Positions 43,764-52,863 of a DNA stretch of 64,000 nt are shown one piece after another (position 1 is the first letter of the stretch; each line of letters begins with the position of its first letter). The stretch comes from Caballeronia glebae (GTDB lineage Bacteria > Pseudomonadota > Gammaproteobacteria > Burkholderiales > Burkholderiaceae), in assembly GCF_001545035.1 (NCBI RefSeq), contig NZ_FCOJ02000007.1, positions 62,001-126,000 of the forward strand, written 5' to 3'. The position numbers and the translations under genes are program-made. The notes below the pieces were generated by a model that ran no database searches, was not told the DNA's origin, and saw nothing but the letters and a program-made list of their open reading frames with translations.

Positions 43764-44398
43764 ATCAGCAACTCCGCGGGCGTCGGGTTATAGGCATTGC
43801 ACGGATTGTTCAATTGCGGGCAGTTCGAAATCAGCACGATGACGTCCATTTCCGCGCGCATTTCGACGTACTTTCCGGGCGCGGAAATGCCGTCTTCGAA
43901 GGTGAGGCCGCCCTCGGCCGTTACCGGCACGTTCATGAAGAAGTTGACGTTCGCGCCGATGTCTTTCTTCGAGAGTCGTCCGTCGTGCAGACATGCCCGC
44001 AGGAAGTTGTCGCGACAGCTATGCATGTAGCGCTTCTCCAGCGCATAGCGCACCGTGTTGCTCTCCTGCGCGCACGCGCCGCCGAGCGTGTCGTGACGTC
44101 CGCATGTATCGGCGACGATGGTCAGCATCGGATTGCCGAGGTTCGAATACAGCACGGAACCCGTCGTGAGATAAAGGCTTTTTTGATGCCGCAGCGTGCG
44201 CTGCGGGTCGAAGCGTTCGCGTGTATCGGCGACGCTGTAGAACAGCGTATCGACAGCCTGATTACCTTCCAGATCGACGATACGCAGCGTCTGCCCGGCC
44301 TTCAACTCGTGAAGCCAGGGCTCGCCCGCGCCGAGCGTCTCGCGATACACCGCGCTTGCAGGATGTTTATCGCTGACGGTAAGTGTCGTTATGTTCAT
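43754..44398 (-). CDS. DUF1989 protein, carboxyguanidine deiminase subunit (urea carboxylase-associated protein 2)
   Basis: The 214-residue DUF1989 protein has [20 protein letters not shown] near residue 33, [17 protein letters not shown] near 97 and [12 protein letters not shown] near 153. The conserved Cys and His residues of the family, thought to bind metal, are present. Two such proteins together remove ammonia from carboxyguanidine to give allophanate. The gene lies 14 bases after its paralogue and precedes the carboxylase. Which of the two corresponds to CgdA or CgdB I do not decide. Confidence 0.9.
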   Translation of the reverse strand: MNITTLTVSDKHPASAVYRETLGAGEPWLHELKAGQTLRIVDLEGNQAVDTLFYSVADTRERFDPQRTLRHQKSLYLTTGSVLYSNLGNPMLTIVADTCGRHDTLGGACAQESNTVRYALEKRYMHSCRDNFLRACLHDGRLSKKDIGANVNFFMNVPVTAEGGLTFEDGISAPGKYVEMRAEMDVIVLISNCPQLNNPCNAYNPTPAELLIWN

Positions 44399-44412
44399 GG
44401 CGCGATGTCCGC

Positions 44413-45117
44413 TTAAAGAAAAAATCGTTCGGTGTTGATGAAGCCGCGCACGTTCTCCTCGCATGCGGTGCGGCAGATTTCGGCTATTTCGGGCCGCGCT
44501 TCGCTGAGTTCGAGCTTCACAGGCCTCGGCGCATATTCCGGATTCGGGTCGAGCGGATGCTGAATAGCGGTGAGCACGAATAGCGTGTTCATCGGCGCAT
44601 AAAGATCGATGTAATCGCCCGCGCCGGAATTGCCCGCGACGAAGCTAAGCGCGCCTTCATTCGTGACATCGACACGGCTGAAGAGATTGAGCGTCATCAT
44701 CAGGTCCGAGATGCCGAGACCCCATTTGCCCATCTCGACGAGCAGGTTGTCCGCGCCGTTGCGATAAAAGCCATTGCGCAGTTCCTGGTAACGTCCCGCG
44801 CCATAGCGTTCGAGAACTTCCCGCGCGTTCGATACGCCGCCGATGCTGTCATGCCAGCCGCACGTGTCCGCGATGATCGCGGCGAGCACGCGTCCCATGT
44901 CGGAGTAGAGGCAGTGGCCGACGGTGAGCTTCGCCGTGTGCTGGCACTTGAGCGAATCCGGCAGATTGAGCCTTTCGCTTTTCTCGCTCGCGTTGACCAT
45001 CATCACGCTGACGTTCGCGCCGCCGCGCAGGTCCGTCACGCGCAGCGACTGTCCGCGTTTGACGATGAGCGAGGTATGACCGCCTCCGGGCACGGATTCT
45101 TCGAGCAGTATTGTCAT
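44413..45117 (-). CDS. DUF1989 protein, carboxyguanidine deiminase subunit (urea carboxylase-associated protein 1)
   Basis: The 234-residue DUF1989 protein is paralogous to the next gene. It has [20 protein letters not shown] near residue 20, [16 protein letters not shown] near 80 and [13 protein letters not shown] near 145. ATG 45117 starts 14 bases after the ABC ATPase stop. The two DUF1989 proteins form the carboxyguanidine deiminase that links the carboxylase to allophanate hydrolase. Confidence 0.9.
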   Translation of the reverse strand: MTILLEESVPGGGHTSLIVKRGQSLRVTDLRGGANVSVMMVNASEKSERLNLPDSLKCQHTAKLTVGHCLYSDMGRVLAAIIADTCGWHDSIGGVSNAREVLERYGAGRYQELRNGFYRNGADNLLVEMGKWGLGISDLMMTLNLFSRVDVTNEGALSFVAGNSGAGDYIDLYAPMNTLFVLTAIQHPLDPNPEYAPRPVKLELSEARPEIAEICRTACEENVRGFINTERFFL

Positions 45118-45131
45118 GAGTGAATGTTCCT

Positions 45132-45923
45132 TCAGTCGGAGACCAGTTCGATGGCCGATGCGCCTTGCACGGCCGCCCGCGCCAGATGAACGGCGGAGAC
45201 GGAATCGCGGCTGCGATCGAGCGGAATGTTGTAGGTGATGCGCGCGCCGTATGCACCGGGCGCTTGAGGATCGACGCGCACTTTGTCGAACACGAGCACG
45301 CGGCTTCCGAGCGTGAAGCCCTCCTTCAGGTCGTGCGTGACCATGAAGATCGTGAGCTTCGACTCGCGCCATAACTCCGAGAGCAGCACGTGCATGTCGC
45401 GGCGGATGCCGGGATCGAGCGCGCCGAAAGGTTCGTCGAGCAGCAGAACGCGCGGCTTCATCATCAATGCCTGCGCGATGGCGAGCCGTTGCTGCATGCC
45501 GCCCGAGAGTTGTTGCGGATACTTGTTCAACGCTGCGCCGAGGCCGACGCGTTCGAGCATCGCGACGGCTTCGTCGCGGGCGTTACGCCGCTGTGCGCCG
45601 AAGAGACGGCCCGTGAATCGCGCGCGCGGCAGTTCGAGGCCGAGCATCACGTTGCGTAGCACGCTCAGATGGTCGAACACGGAATAGCGCTGAAACACGA
45701 CGCCGCGATGCGCGTCCGGTTCGCCGGGCAGCGGCTCGCCGTCGAGCAGAATCTCGCCGCGCGTCACGCGTTCCTGACCCAGCAGCAGGCGCAGAAACGT
45801 CGACTTGCCGCAGCCCGATGCGCCGACCATCGAACAGAACTCGCCTTCTTTTACGGTGAGATTCAAGCGTTCGAGCACGACCTGATCGCCATATTCCTTC
45901 CAGACATTGCGGACTTCGATCAT
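45132..45923 (-). CDS. ABC transporter ATP-binding protein, guanidine/urea type
   Basis: The 263-residue NrtD/SsuB-like ATPase has Walker A GASGCGKST (about residue 34), the signature LSGGMQQR, Walker B VLLLDEPFGALD and the H-loop MVTHDLKEG. Its ATG overlaps the permease stop (ATGA). With the permease and binding protein it forms an importer that, in operons under the guanidine-I riboswitch, takes up guanidine. Confidence 0.93.
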   Translation of the reverse strand: MIEVRNVWKEYGDQVVLERLNLTVKEGEFCSMVGASGCGKSTFLRLLLGQERVTRGEILLDGEPLPGEPDAHRGVVFQRYSVFDHLSVLRNVMLGLELPRARFTGRLFGAQRRNARDEAVAMLERVGLGAALNKYPQQLSGGMQQRLAIAQALMMKPRVLLLDEPFGALDPGIRRDMHVLLSELWRESKLTIFMVTHDLKEGFTLGSRVLVFDKVRVDPQAPGAYGARITYNIPLDRSRDSVSAVHLARAAVQGASAIELVSD

Positions 45924-46735
45924 CGCGCGCCTCCGCCGTACCAGGGGAAGCACCACAGCGTGATGCGCCGGAGCAGTTCGTCGGTAAGCCACGCCAGCAG
46001 AGTTATCCACGCGACGTACGGAAGAATCAGGTCCATCGAGAGATAACGGCGCACGAGGAAGATGCGGTAGCCGAGACCATCGGTGGAGGCGATCGCTTCG
46101 GCCGCGATGAGGAACAGCCACGCGGCGCCGAGTGACAGACGCATCGCTACGAGCAGACGCGGCAGAAGCTGCGGCAGAACCAGACGCAGAATCAGCGTCC
46201 AGCTCGTCGCGCCGAGCGTTTGCGCCTTGACCCACAACTCGGCGGGAATCTCGCTGGCGCGCGCATGCAGATCGCGGATGATCATCGGCGTGATGCCGAT
46301 GACGATGAGCACGACCTTCGACAACTCGTCGAGCCCGAACACGATGAAGAGAATCGGCAGCACCGCGAGCGGCGGCACCATCGAAATCACCGTGATGAAG
46401 GGCGAAAGCGTCGCGCTGACGAGCGGAAGCGAACCGGTCGCGATGGCCGCCACCAGCGCGATCGCCGCGCTCACGACGAGCCCGATGCCCAGCCGCCGTA
46501 AACTCGAAAGCGTGTCGGCCCACAACAGATACTCGCCGGTGCGCCTGTCTTCGGTGAAGGCGACGGACTTCACCGCATCGCTCATTTGCGTCGCGCTGGG
46601 AAGTAGCTTGTCGTCGGGATTGACGGCGAGCCGCATCGACGATCCGGTGAAATAGACCGCGCACAGCACGACGAACGGCAGCAGGAGCAGCATGAGGCCG
46701 CCGATCCGGCTCGGATGTCGATTGATGAGTCGCAT
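45920..46735 (-). CDS. ABC transporter permease, guanidine/urea type
   Basis: The 271-residue permease is of the NrtB/SsuC branch. It has an N-terminal helix (GGLMLLLLPFVVLCAVYF), a periplasmic segment, then a core with SLRRLGIGLVVSAAIALVAA and the EAA-type cytoplasmic loop AQTLGATSWTLILRLVLPQL. It lies 35 bases after the binding-protein gene and overlaps the ATPase gene. Confidence 0.92.
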   Translation of the reverse strand: MRLINRHPSRIGGLMLLLLPFVVLCAVYFTGSSMRLAVNPDDKLLPSATQMSDAVKSVAFTEDRRTGEYLLWADTLSSLRRLGIGLVVSAAIALVAAIATGSLPLVSATLSPFITVISMVPPLAVLPILFIVFGLDELSKVVLIVIGITPMIIRDLHARASEIPAELWVKAQTLGATSWTLILRLVLPQLLPRLLVAMRLSLGAAWLFLIAAEAIASTDGLGYRIFLVRRYLSMDLILPYVAWITLLAWLTDELLRRITLWCFPWYGGGAR

Positions 46736-46770
46736 GGTGACCGCCTGGTTTCGAGGCCTGAAAATTCGGC

Positions 46771-47841
46771 TCAGAGCTTGCCCGCCGCCGCCATCGCGAC
46801 GTAGGTCGGATCGAAGCGCAGCTTCACGTTGTTCTTGCTGCCGATCACGACGCCGTTGCCGAACGCCATGCCGATTGCGTCCGCGCTTTTCGCGTCCTGT
46901 CCGAGCAGACCGTGATCGAAGGAGAACTTCGCGACGCGCGTCATGATCTTCGGCATGTCGGGGCTGGTGACGAAATCGAGCGCGGCTTTGGGCGTATAGA
47001 AGAGCGCGGTCGTCGACAACTGGCCCTTGAAGTTGGCGAGATCGGTGCCGGACGCCTTGGCCATCGCGGTCAATGCCGTGGTCGTGTCGGGCGAGTCGCC
47101 GTGCATCAGCGCGACCATCTCGAACCATGCGCCGGTCAGTGCCTTGCCGAGCGCCGGATTCTCCTGCAGGGTCTTCGTGTTGACGACCATCATGTCCATG
47201 ATCTCGCCGGGGATCTTGCTCGAATCGAAGACTTCGGTGACGTTCGGTTGCGCCTTGAGGTCGGCGAGCATCGGGTTCCACGTGACGGCGTTATGCACGG
47301 CAGGCGCGGCGAATGCGCCGGAGATATCGGCGTCCGACGTATTCACGACTTTCAGGTCGCGCTCGCTCATATGCGCGCTGTCGAGCGCGCGCGCGAGTAG
47401 ATAGTGCGAGACGGAGAACTGCACGAGGTTGATCTGCTGGCCCTTCAGATCGGCGATCTGCTTGCCCTTGCCCTTCATCAGCACGCCGTCGTTGCCGTTC
47501 GAATAATCGCTCACGATGAGCGCCGTCGAATCCACGCCGCCCGAGGCGGGAATGGTGAGCGCGTCCATGTTGGTCATCGCGCAGCCGTCGAACTTGCCGG
47601 CCGTGTACTGATTGATGGACTCGACGTAATCGTTCAGTTGCACGACATCGACATTGATGCCGTACTTCTTCGCCCACTTGGAGACGATGCCTTGAGTCTT
47701 GGCCTGACCCCACGGCATCCAGCCCGCGTAGATGGTCCAGCAGACCTTGAAGTCGGTGCGGCCCGCGGCGATGGCGGACTGGGAGGCAAGTGCGGCGAGG
47801 GAGAGAGCGGCGATGCCAAGACAGCGAGCAAACTTGCGCAT
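46771..47841 (-). CDS. ABC transporter substrate-binding protein, guanidine/urea type
   Basis: The 356-residue protein has a signal peptide (MRKFARCLGIAALSLAALAS, probable cleavage after AIAA). The mature part is NrtA/SsuA-like, with CWTIYAGWMPWGQAKTQGI near residue 34 and KFDGCAMTNMDALTIPASGG near 83. It is the first gene after the riboswitch leader; GAGG lies 8 bases before the ATG. Homologues in riboswitch-controlled operons bind guanidine. Confidence 0.93.
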   Translation of the reverse strand: MRKFARCLGIAALSLAALASQSAIAAGRTDFKVCWTIYAGWMPWGQAKTQGIVSKWAKKYGINVDVVQLNDYVESINQYTAGKFDGCAMTNMDALTIPASGGVDSTALIVSDYSNGNDGVLMKGKGKQIADLKGQQINLVQFSVSHYLLARALDSAHMSERDLKVVNTSDADISGAFAAPAVHNAVTWNPMLADLKAQPNVTEVFDSSKIPGEIMDMMVVNTKTLQENPALGKALTGAWFEMVALMHGDSPDTTTALTAMAKASGTDLANFKGQLSTTALFYTPKAALDFVTSPDMPKIMTRVAKFSFDHGLLGQDAKSADAIGMAFGNGVVIGSKNNVKLRFDPTYVAMAAAGKL

Positions 47842-47901
47842 GAGGTTGACCTCGGAAGGGGCGGTTATCGACGGCAGGGAGCAGCGCGACACATCGCGTT
47901 C

Positions 47902-47992
47902 TCTCCCGGGCTTTTATCCCGCCGTGTAACCTCGCCTGAGGTCGACAGCTCTCGGACCAGCGTCTGCGCGATGCAGACCGGAACCCTAGCCG
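47902..47992 (-). promoter_or_regulatory. Guanidine-I (ykkC) riboswitch
   Basis: On the minus strand the leader holds the aptamer's invariant elements in the right order: CTAGGGTTCC (47980-47989), GTCCGAGAG (47951-47958 region), and ACACGGCGGGATAAAAGCCC continuing to GGGAGA (47902-47927). Pairing segments flank them (GGTCTGC with GCAGAC). About 60 bases separate it from the transporter ATG. CGCGA-TGTG-TCGCG and the GAGG site lie in that expression platform, and no T-run is seen. Control is therefore probably translational or by another non-classical route. Confidence 0.93.
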
Positions 47993-48049
47993 TCCATTTT
48001 CCAGATTGTCTCGAACCGGATGATGCGCCGGCTCCTTGCCCGTCTCCTT

Positions 48050-48067
48050 AAGCGGGAAATGTGCCAG
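48050..48067 (-). promoter_or_regulatory. Candidate sigma-54 (RpoN) promoter of the guanidine operon
   Basis: CTGGCACATTTCCCGCTT on the minus strand has the GG-N10-GC spacing of sigma-54 promoters and the full TGGCAC -24 element; the -12 is CCGC rather than TTGC. Transcription would begin near 48040, just ahead of the riboswitch. A loose GCAC-N6-GTGT dyad near 48129-48142 might be an NtrC-type enhancer. The remainder of 48001-48359 holds no supported gene. Confidence 0.6.
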
Positions 48068-48359
48068 GGGGTTATCGAGGCTTTGGGCCTTATGATGCGC
48101 GCTTTTGCGCCCTTCGGCGGGGATGTTGCGCACTCGAAGGTGTCATGGGTGCACCGATTTCGGGCATGTATCGCGTGCGCGCTGCTTATCGCTGCAACCG
48201 TTAACCTTGTGCCTTCGCTTGAGTCCGTGCATGGATGGATCGAAGCATCAGGTCGTGCAATTCGGGCACTGCCGTCAGCGCCACCAGCCCGTATTCGGCT
48301 AGATGGCGCAGGCGCTCAGCTCACGCCAGGGCGGCCGAAGGTAAGCCGCCCATGTTGCT

Positions 48360-49811
48360 TCAATCTCTTGCTGAGTTTGAATTTCCGACCGGCACTATTG
48401 ATCGCTCCGCTTTGGCCAGTCTCGCACCGGCCAGCGTCTGCGCTCTTATCCGCCGGTATTCCCGCTGATCGACCGGCACGGCGCCCGGCTTGCCCAGATC
48501 GTTCAGGTGGATGCGGTAGGTTTCCCGTGCAGTTAGCGCCGCAACCGCCGCGATGATCGTCGCCACGAGCGTGATGGCCCCGACTGTGAGCGGAACGTTG
48601 GCCGACCCTCCCGGGGGCGCCACGGCGACAAACAGCGCAGGCAGCAGCGCCGCGATGGTGATTCCGATGTTATGCCCGATCGCTACCCCCGTGACTCGAT
48701 TGCGAGTGCGGAACAACTCGGGATAAAAGCTCGGGAAGATAGCATTGAAGCCCTGGTAGGCAACGCCCCACATCAACAACGCCATGACGATCGCCAAAGG
48801 CGTGCTATGGATGCTGATGGAATAGAGATAGCCGAATGAAAGCAGACCGGAGGCGAGTGCACCGACGACCGCCGGGAGTCTACGGCCGATTCTGTCCGAC
48901 AGATTGCCGACATAGGGAATCAGGAACACCGCCAGGATGTTGCCGAGCACCGGAATCCACAGATAGACGTCCGCATGGAAGCCGATGCCGTAGGCCGGCT
49001 GCACCGCATACGCCGCACCGAAGATTGTCGCCACCACGGGAATGACGGTCGTCAACGACATGCAGGCAACGCGCAAAATATCGGCCCAACTGTCGGTGAA
49101 GGCATGGACGATCGGCGACCTGGCAATCTCGCCCTGCTCATCTTCTTCGACAAAGGCCGGAGTTTCATCGACATCGCGTCGAATGAAGTAGCCCGCGACG
49201 ATGATAAAAACACTCAGGATGAAGGGTATGCGCCAGCCCCAGGAAGTGAACGCGTCCGTCGGTATGTAGTGCGCGAGCGGCAAGAATACCGCCGCAGCCA
49301 GAAGCTGGCCCGCCTGCACGCCCTGCAGCGTGAAGCTCGCGAAAAAGCCACGCCGGCCGAACGGGGCGTGTTCGAGAACCATCGAGCTTGCACCCGCGAT
49401 TTCTCCGGCCACCGCGAAGCCCTGAATCAGGCGCATGGCGACCAATCCGATCGGCGCCCAAAGGCCCACCTGCTCGTAAGTGGGCAGCAAGCCGACGGCC
49501 ATGGTCGAAAAGCCCATCATGAACATGCAAAGAATCAGCACGTACTTGCGGCCGTGGGTGTCGCCCAAATGGCCCAGCACGAGCGCGCCGATAGGACGCG
49601 CCACATAGCCGACACCATAGGTCGCCAGCGACGCGATGATGGCGATCTTGGGATCGCTCTTCGAAAAAAAGATCTGCGGGAAAATCAACGATGCCGCCGT
49701 GGCGTAGATGAAGAAGTCGTAGTACTCCAGCATCGAGCCGATCCAGCCACTCGCGGCGGCTTTCTTCGACTGATGCCTGCCTTTCGGCTCGTTAGTCTTT
49801 GGGTTGGCCAT
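48360..49811 (-). CDS. MFS transporter, metabolite:H+ symporter (MHS) family
   Basis: The 483-residue carrier is of the MHS branch (shikimate, alpha-ketoglutarate and proline/betaine carriers). It has GWIGSMLEYYDFFIYATAAS near residue 25, the loop motif GHLGDTHGRKYVL, and VGLVAMRLIQGFAVAGEIAG. ATG 49811 is supported by GGAGA six bases upstream. It ends the 11-gene cluster and sits next to a shikimate-dehydrogenase-like gene, so a shikimate- or quinate-like cyclic acid is a possible substrate. Confidence 0.92.
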   Translation of the reverse strand: MANPKTNEPKGRHQSKKAAASGWIGSMLEYYDFFIYATAASLIFPQIFFSKSDPKIAIIASLATYGVGYVARPIGALVLGHLGDTHGRKYVLILCMFMMGFSTMAVGLLPTYEQVGLWAPIGLVAMRLIQGFAVAGEIAGASSMVLEHAPFGRRGFFASFTLQGVQAGQLLAAAVFLPLAHYIPTDAFTSWGWRIPFILSVFIIVAGYFIRRDVDETPAFVEEDEQGEIARSPIVHAFTDSWADILRVACMSLTTVIPVVATIFGAAYAVQPAYGIGFHADVYLWIPVLGNILAVFLIPYVGNLSDRIGRRLPAVVGALASGLLSFGYLYSISIHSTPLAIVMALLMWGVAYQGFNAIFPSFYPELFRTRNRVTGVAIGHNIGITIAALLPALFVAVAPPGGSANVPLTVGAITLVATIIAAVAALTARETYRIHLNDLGKPGAVPVDQREYRRIRAQTLAGARLAKAERSIVPVGNSNSARD

Positions 49812-49951
49812 GCGTGTCTCCGAGATGATAGGCGCGCTTTGCCATACCATCGCCAGCTTGCTGGGAGATGGTCAGCGTGATCGCGATGTGACGTTAGTAG
49901 TGCGTATGGCTGATGCGATGGCGATCGTGTTCAGGTATTGAGATCGCCTTT

Positions 49952-49971
49952 GTAACGCACCGGATAGTTAC
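49952..49971 (-). promoter_or_regulatory. Candidate TetR operator upstream of the MHS carrier
   Basis: On the minus strand GTAACTATCCGGTGCGTTAC shows a GTAAC...GTTAC inverted repeat and contains the GTAACTAT half-site. That half-site also occurs at 58299-58306 and 61886-61893. It lies in the 173-base gap before the carrier gene. Confidence 0.5.
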
Positions 49972-49984
49972 ATAATAGCGTTTA

Positions 49985-50896
49985 CTATGCCTCGCTACGC
50001 GACCGATCAAAAGAGGGTTTTCCCGAGATCTCGCTACTTCCCGCTGACTCGCGCCCTTCGCTTCCTGGCGGGATCGCGTACTCAGGCGACGACGGAAAGA
50101 CGCCCAGAAACGACGCCATCGCTTCAACCGCGTTTTCGAGCAAGTGATGCCCAGGATGCGAGGTCAGATTGCGCACTTTCGCGTCAGCCAAAAGGCGCGT
50201 TTCTGCTGGCTTCATGATCAGATCCGCGACGACGGCGCGTGGACCCGCGTTGGAAAGATCGATCGGCACGGGGTCGTCGGCGCGCATTCCGCAAGGCGTT
50301 GCATTGACGACAAGATCATGCGTCGCCTGAGCGCACGCCTCGCTCTCGCGGATGACCGTTCCGCTCTCACGCGCCCGCAACGCCCCGACGAGCCGCTGCA
50401 ACGACGCCGTATCTTTATCGAAGAGATCGAGCGACGCGATGCCTGCATCGATCAATGCATGTGCCACCGCCACGCCCGCTCCGCCCGTACCGACAATGAG
50501 TGCGGATTTTCCGCGCACGACATGCTGGCGGCCTTGCAAACCCTTGATGAAGCCCGTGCCATCGAACATGGCGCCTGTCCACGATCCATCGGCTTCGCGG
50601 CGCAGACAATTGACCGCGCCCGTTTGCTGCGCGGCTTCCGATAATTGCGTGGCGTAAGCGCTCGCCTGCAACTTGTGCGGCACCGTCACGATCACGCCGG
50701 CGAGGTTGGCTACGCCGCGCAGTCCCTCAAGGACACGCCCGAGGTTCGCAGACGGAACAAGAAACGGCACGAGTACCGCATTCACTCCGTGCCGGTTGAA
50801 AAGCGCGTTGAAAAGTTGCGGAGACTTTGCCTGCGCGATGGGATCGCCCAGAATGGCGACGACTCGTGTTTCTCCGTCTATGTGCGTCACGGGCAT
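49985..50896 (-). CDS. Shikimate dehydrogenase-like protein (AroE family)
   Basis: The 303-residue protein has an AroE N-terminal substrate domain (LGDPIAQAKSPQLFNALF near residue 16 and GVIVTVPHKLQA with the catalytic Lys near 75). A Rossmann domain follows (ALIVGTGGAGVAVAHAL near 133) with VNATPCGM. The N-terminal S-x-S shikimate motif is replaced by AQAKSP, so a shikimate analogue (for instance quinate) is more likely than shikimate itself. A C-terminal tail of about 30 residues rich in Ser, Glu and Arg is unusual. The gene overlaps the upstream Gfo/Idh gene by 10 bases. Confidence 0.85.
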   Translation of the reverse strand: MPVTHIDGETRVVAILGDPIAQAKSPQLFNALFNRHGVNAVLVPFLVPSANLGRVLEGLRGVANLAGVIVTVPHKLQASAYATQLSEAAQQTGAVNCLRREADGSWTGAMFDGTGFIKGLQGRQHVVRGKSALIVGTGGAGVAVAHALIDAGIASLDLFDKDTASLQRLVGALRARESGTVIRESEACAQATHDLVVNATPCGMRADDPVPIDLSNAGPRAVVADLIMKPAETRLLADAKVRNLTSHPGHHLLENAVEAMASFLGVFPSSPEYAIPPGSEGRESAGSSEISGKPSFDRSRSEA

Positions 50897-51900
50897 TGTC
50901 CTTTGCGGTTAGTGATGCGCTCGATCAGTCGCTGCACGCGCAGCGCGTCATCGCCCGTTACCAATGGAGCACGATCCTCGCGGATGGCGGCGCAAAAGTC
51001 CTTCAACAGATCACGATGGGCCGTGTGAGAGAAGTCCATCGGCTTCGCACCGAAGCCGGACGACGATGGGTCATTGAACTCATCGACACGGCCATCATGG
51101 AAGAACACGCGCAGATGTCCGCCTTCGAGCACCGCCGTCCCGTTTGCGCCAATCAGTTCAACGCGCTCAGGAAAGCCGGGGAACGCCGCCGTCGTCGCGA
51201 GTATCTGGCCGGCGGCGCCACTTTCGAATGTGAGTGCGGCGCTCGCGAAATCTTCCGCCTCCATTGAATGGAGATGGGTTGTTGCGGTTGCCGCCACGAC
51301 CGATGACACCTCGCCTGCCAGCCACATCAGGATGTCGAGCGAGTGAATGGCCTGCGTCATCAACACGCCGCCACCGTCGCGCGCATACGTGCCGCGGCCG
51401 GGCTCGTCGTAGTAGGACTGCGGCCGCCACCAGCGCAAGTCGACACCCGCATAGGCGAGCGGCCCGAGTGCGCCACTTTCGGTCAACGCTGCAAGCCGCT
51501 GGACAGCCGGACGGAAGCGGTTCTGGAAGACCACCCCAAGTTTTACGCCGGCATCCCGGCAGGCCTGGACGGCACGTTCCGCGCGAACCATCGATATGTC
51601 CAGCGGCTTTTCGAGCAGCACGTGCTTGCCTGCGGCAGCGGCCCGCTGAACCAGCTCAAGATGTGTGTTGGGCGGCGTGAGCACCAGAACGGCATCGACG
51701 CTTTGATCGTTCAATACTGCGTCGAACGACTCGCTAACCGGAAAGCCGTGCGTGCTGGCAAACTGCTTCAGCCGTTCCGGTGAACGCCCGACCACGCCCA
51801 CCACGTCCACTTCGTCATTCAGTTCGTTCAGGGCAAGCGCATGAGGCGTGGCCGCCAGCCCGGCCCCGACAATCGCGATTCGTGTCTTTCGCATCGGCAC
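50887..51900 (-). CDS. Gfo/Idh/MocA family oxidoreductase
   Basis: The 337-residue protein has the Rossmann motif IVGAGLAATPHA (about residue 9), HVLLEKPLDI with the catalytic Lys near 95, and GVLMTQAIHSLDIL near 180, the typical dehydrogenase layout. It starts 15 bases after the etfA stop and overlaps the AroE-like gene. In this cluster it probably oxidises a ring hydroxyl of a polyol or cyclic acid. The product of one dehydrogenase may be the substrate of the next. Confidence 0.9.
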   Translation of the reverse strand: MPMRKTRIAIVGAGLAATPHALALNELNDEVDVVGVVGRSPERLKQFASTHGFPVSESFDAVLNDQSVDAVLVLTPPNTHLELVQRAAAAGKHVLLEKPLDISMVRAERAVQACRDAGVKLGVVFQNRFRPAVQRLAALTESGALGPLAYAGVDLRWWRPQSYYDEPGRGTYARDGGGVLMTQAIHSLDILMWLAGEVSSVVAATATTHLHSMEAEDFASAALTFESGAAGQILATTAAFPGFPERVELIGANGTAVLEGGHLRVFFHDGRVDEFNDPSSSGFGAKPMDFSHTAHRDLLKDFCAAIREDRAPLVTGDDALRVQRLIERITNRKGQCP

Positions 51901-51915
51901 GTCCTTGGAGAGAGG

Positions 51916-52848
51916 TCAGATTATCGCGGTCAATTCTGGAACGGCCTGAAAAAGGTCCTGAGCCAGTCCGTAATCCGCGACGCTAAAAATCGGCGCTTCG
52001 GGGTCCTTGTTGATCGCGACGATGACCTTCGAGTCCTTCATCCCGGCCAGATGCTGGATCGCGCCCGAGATGCCGACTGCGAGGTACAACTGCGGCGCAA
52101 CGATCTTTCCGGTTTGTCCGACCTGGTAATCGTTCGGGACGAAACCGGCATCGACTGCTGCGCGCGATGCGCCCAGCGCTGCACCAAGCTTGTCTGCCAG
52201 CGGTTCGAGTACTTTCGTGTAGTTCTCGCCGTTGCCGAGACCTCGGCCGCCCGACACGATAACTTTCGCCGATGTCAATTCCGGACGGTCCAGCTTGGTC
52301 AACTCGCGGCTGACGAATCGCGAAATGCCGGCGTCGGCAGCGGCTTCGATCCTTTCCACGGATGCGCTGCCGCCCTCTGCCGCAACGGGATCGAAACCCG
52401 TCGCGCGCACGGTGATCACCTTGATCGGATCGCTCGATTGCACGATGGCGATTGCGTTGCCCGCATAGATCGGGCGCTCGAAGGTATCGGCGGAATCCAC
52501 GGCGGTGATGTCGCTGATTTGCGCGACATCCAGATGCGCCGCGATACGCGGTGCAATGTTCTTACCGTAAGCGGTAGCCGGAGCCAGGATATGCGAATAA
52601 TCCTTCGCGATACTAAGTACTGTGCCTTCGACGTTCTCAGCCAGCCCTTCGGCGAGTTGCGGCGCGTCGGCCAGCAGGATTTTGGAAACGCCTCCGATCT
52701 TCGCTGCCTGGTCCGCCGCGGCTTGTGCGTTCGCTCCCGCGACCAGCAGGTGAATATCACCGCCGATCTTCGAAGCAGCGGCAACTGTGTTCAACGTGGC
52801 CGCCTTGATCGATGCGTTGTCGTGTTCTGCAATTACCAGAATCGTCAT
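51916..52848 (-). CDS. etfA: Electron transfer flavoprotein alpha subunit
   Basis: The 310-residue protein carries the ETF-alpha FAD-binding C-terminus: [46 protein letters not shown] and [16 protein letters not shown]. The N-terminal domain begins [11 protein letters not shown]. It is 15 bases after etfB. Its sequence is close to the housekeeping-type ETF of Burkholderiales rather than the divergent FixB type, so a second copy may serve general metabolism elsewhere. Here it would take electrons from an FAD-dependent enzyme of the cluster, perhaps the GMC oxidoreductase. Confidence 0.95.
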   Translation of the reverse strand: MTILVIAEHDNASIKAATLNTVAAASKIGGDIHLLVAGANAQAAADQAAKIGGVSKILLADAPQLAEGLAENVEGTVLSIAKDYSHILAPATAYGKNIAPRIAAHLDVAQISDITAVDSADTFERPIYAGNAIAIVQSSDPIKVITVRATGFDPVAAEGGSASVERIEAAADAGISRFVSRELTKLDRPELTSAKVIVSGGRGLGNGENYTKVLEPLADKLGAALGASRAAVDAGFVPNDYQVGQTGKIVAPQLYLAVGISGAIQHLAGMKDSKVIVAINKDPEAPIFSVADYGLAQDLFQAVPELTAII

Positions 52849-52863
52849 TTTCGTGCGTCTCCC

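Noticed and set aside
48129..48142. Possible NtrC enhancer GCAC-N6-GTGT upstream of the guanidine operon
   Set aside because: The spacing differs by one base from the usual GCAC-N7-GTGC, so it is not listed as a feature of its own.
48020..48556. A 178-codon plus-strand frame beyond the riboswitch
   Set aside because: It overlaps the sigma-54-type promoter and the end of the MHS gene, lacks a ribosome-binding site and shows no recognisable protein.
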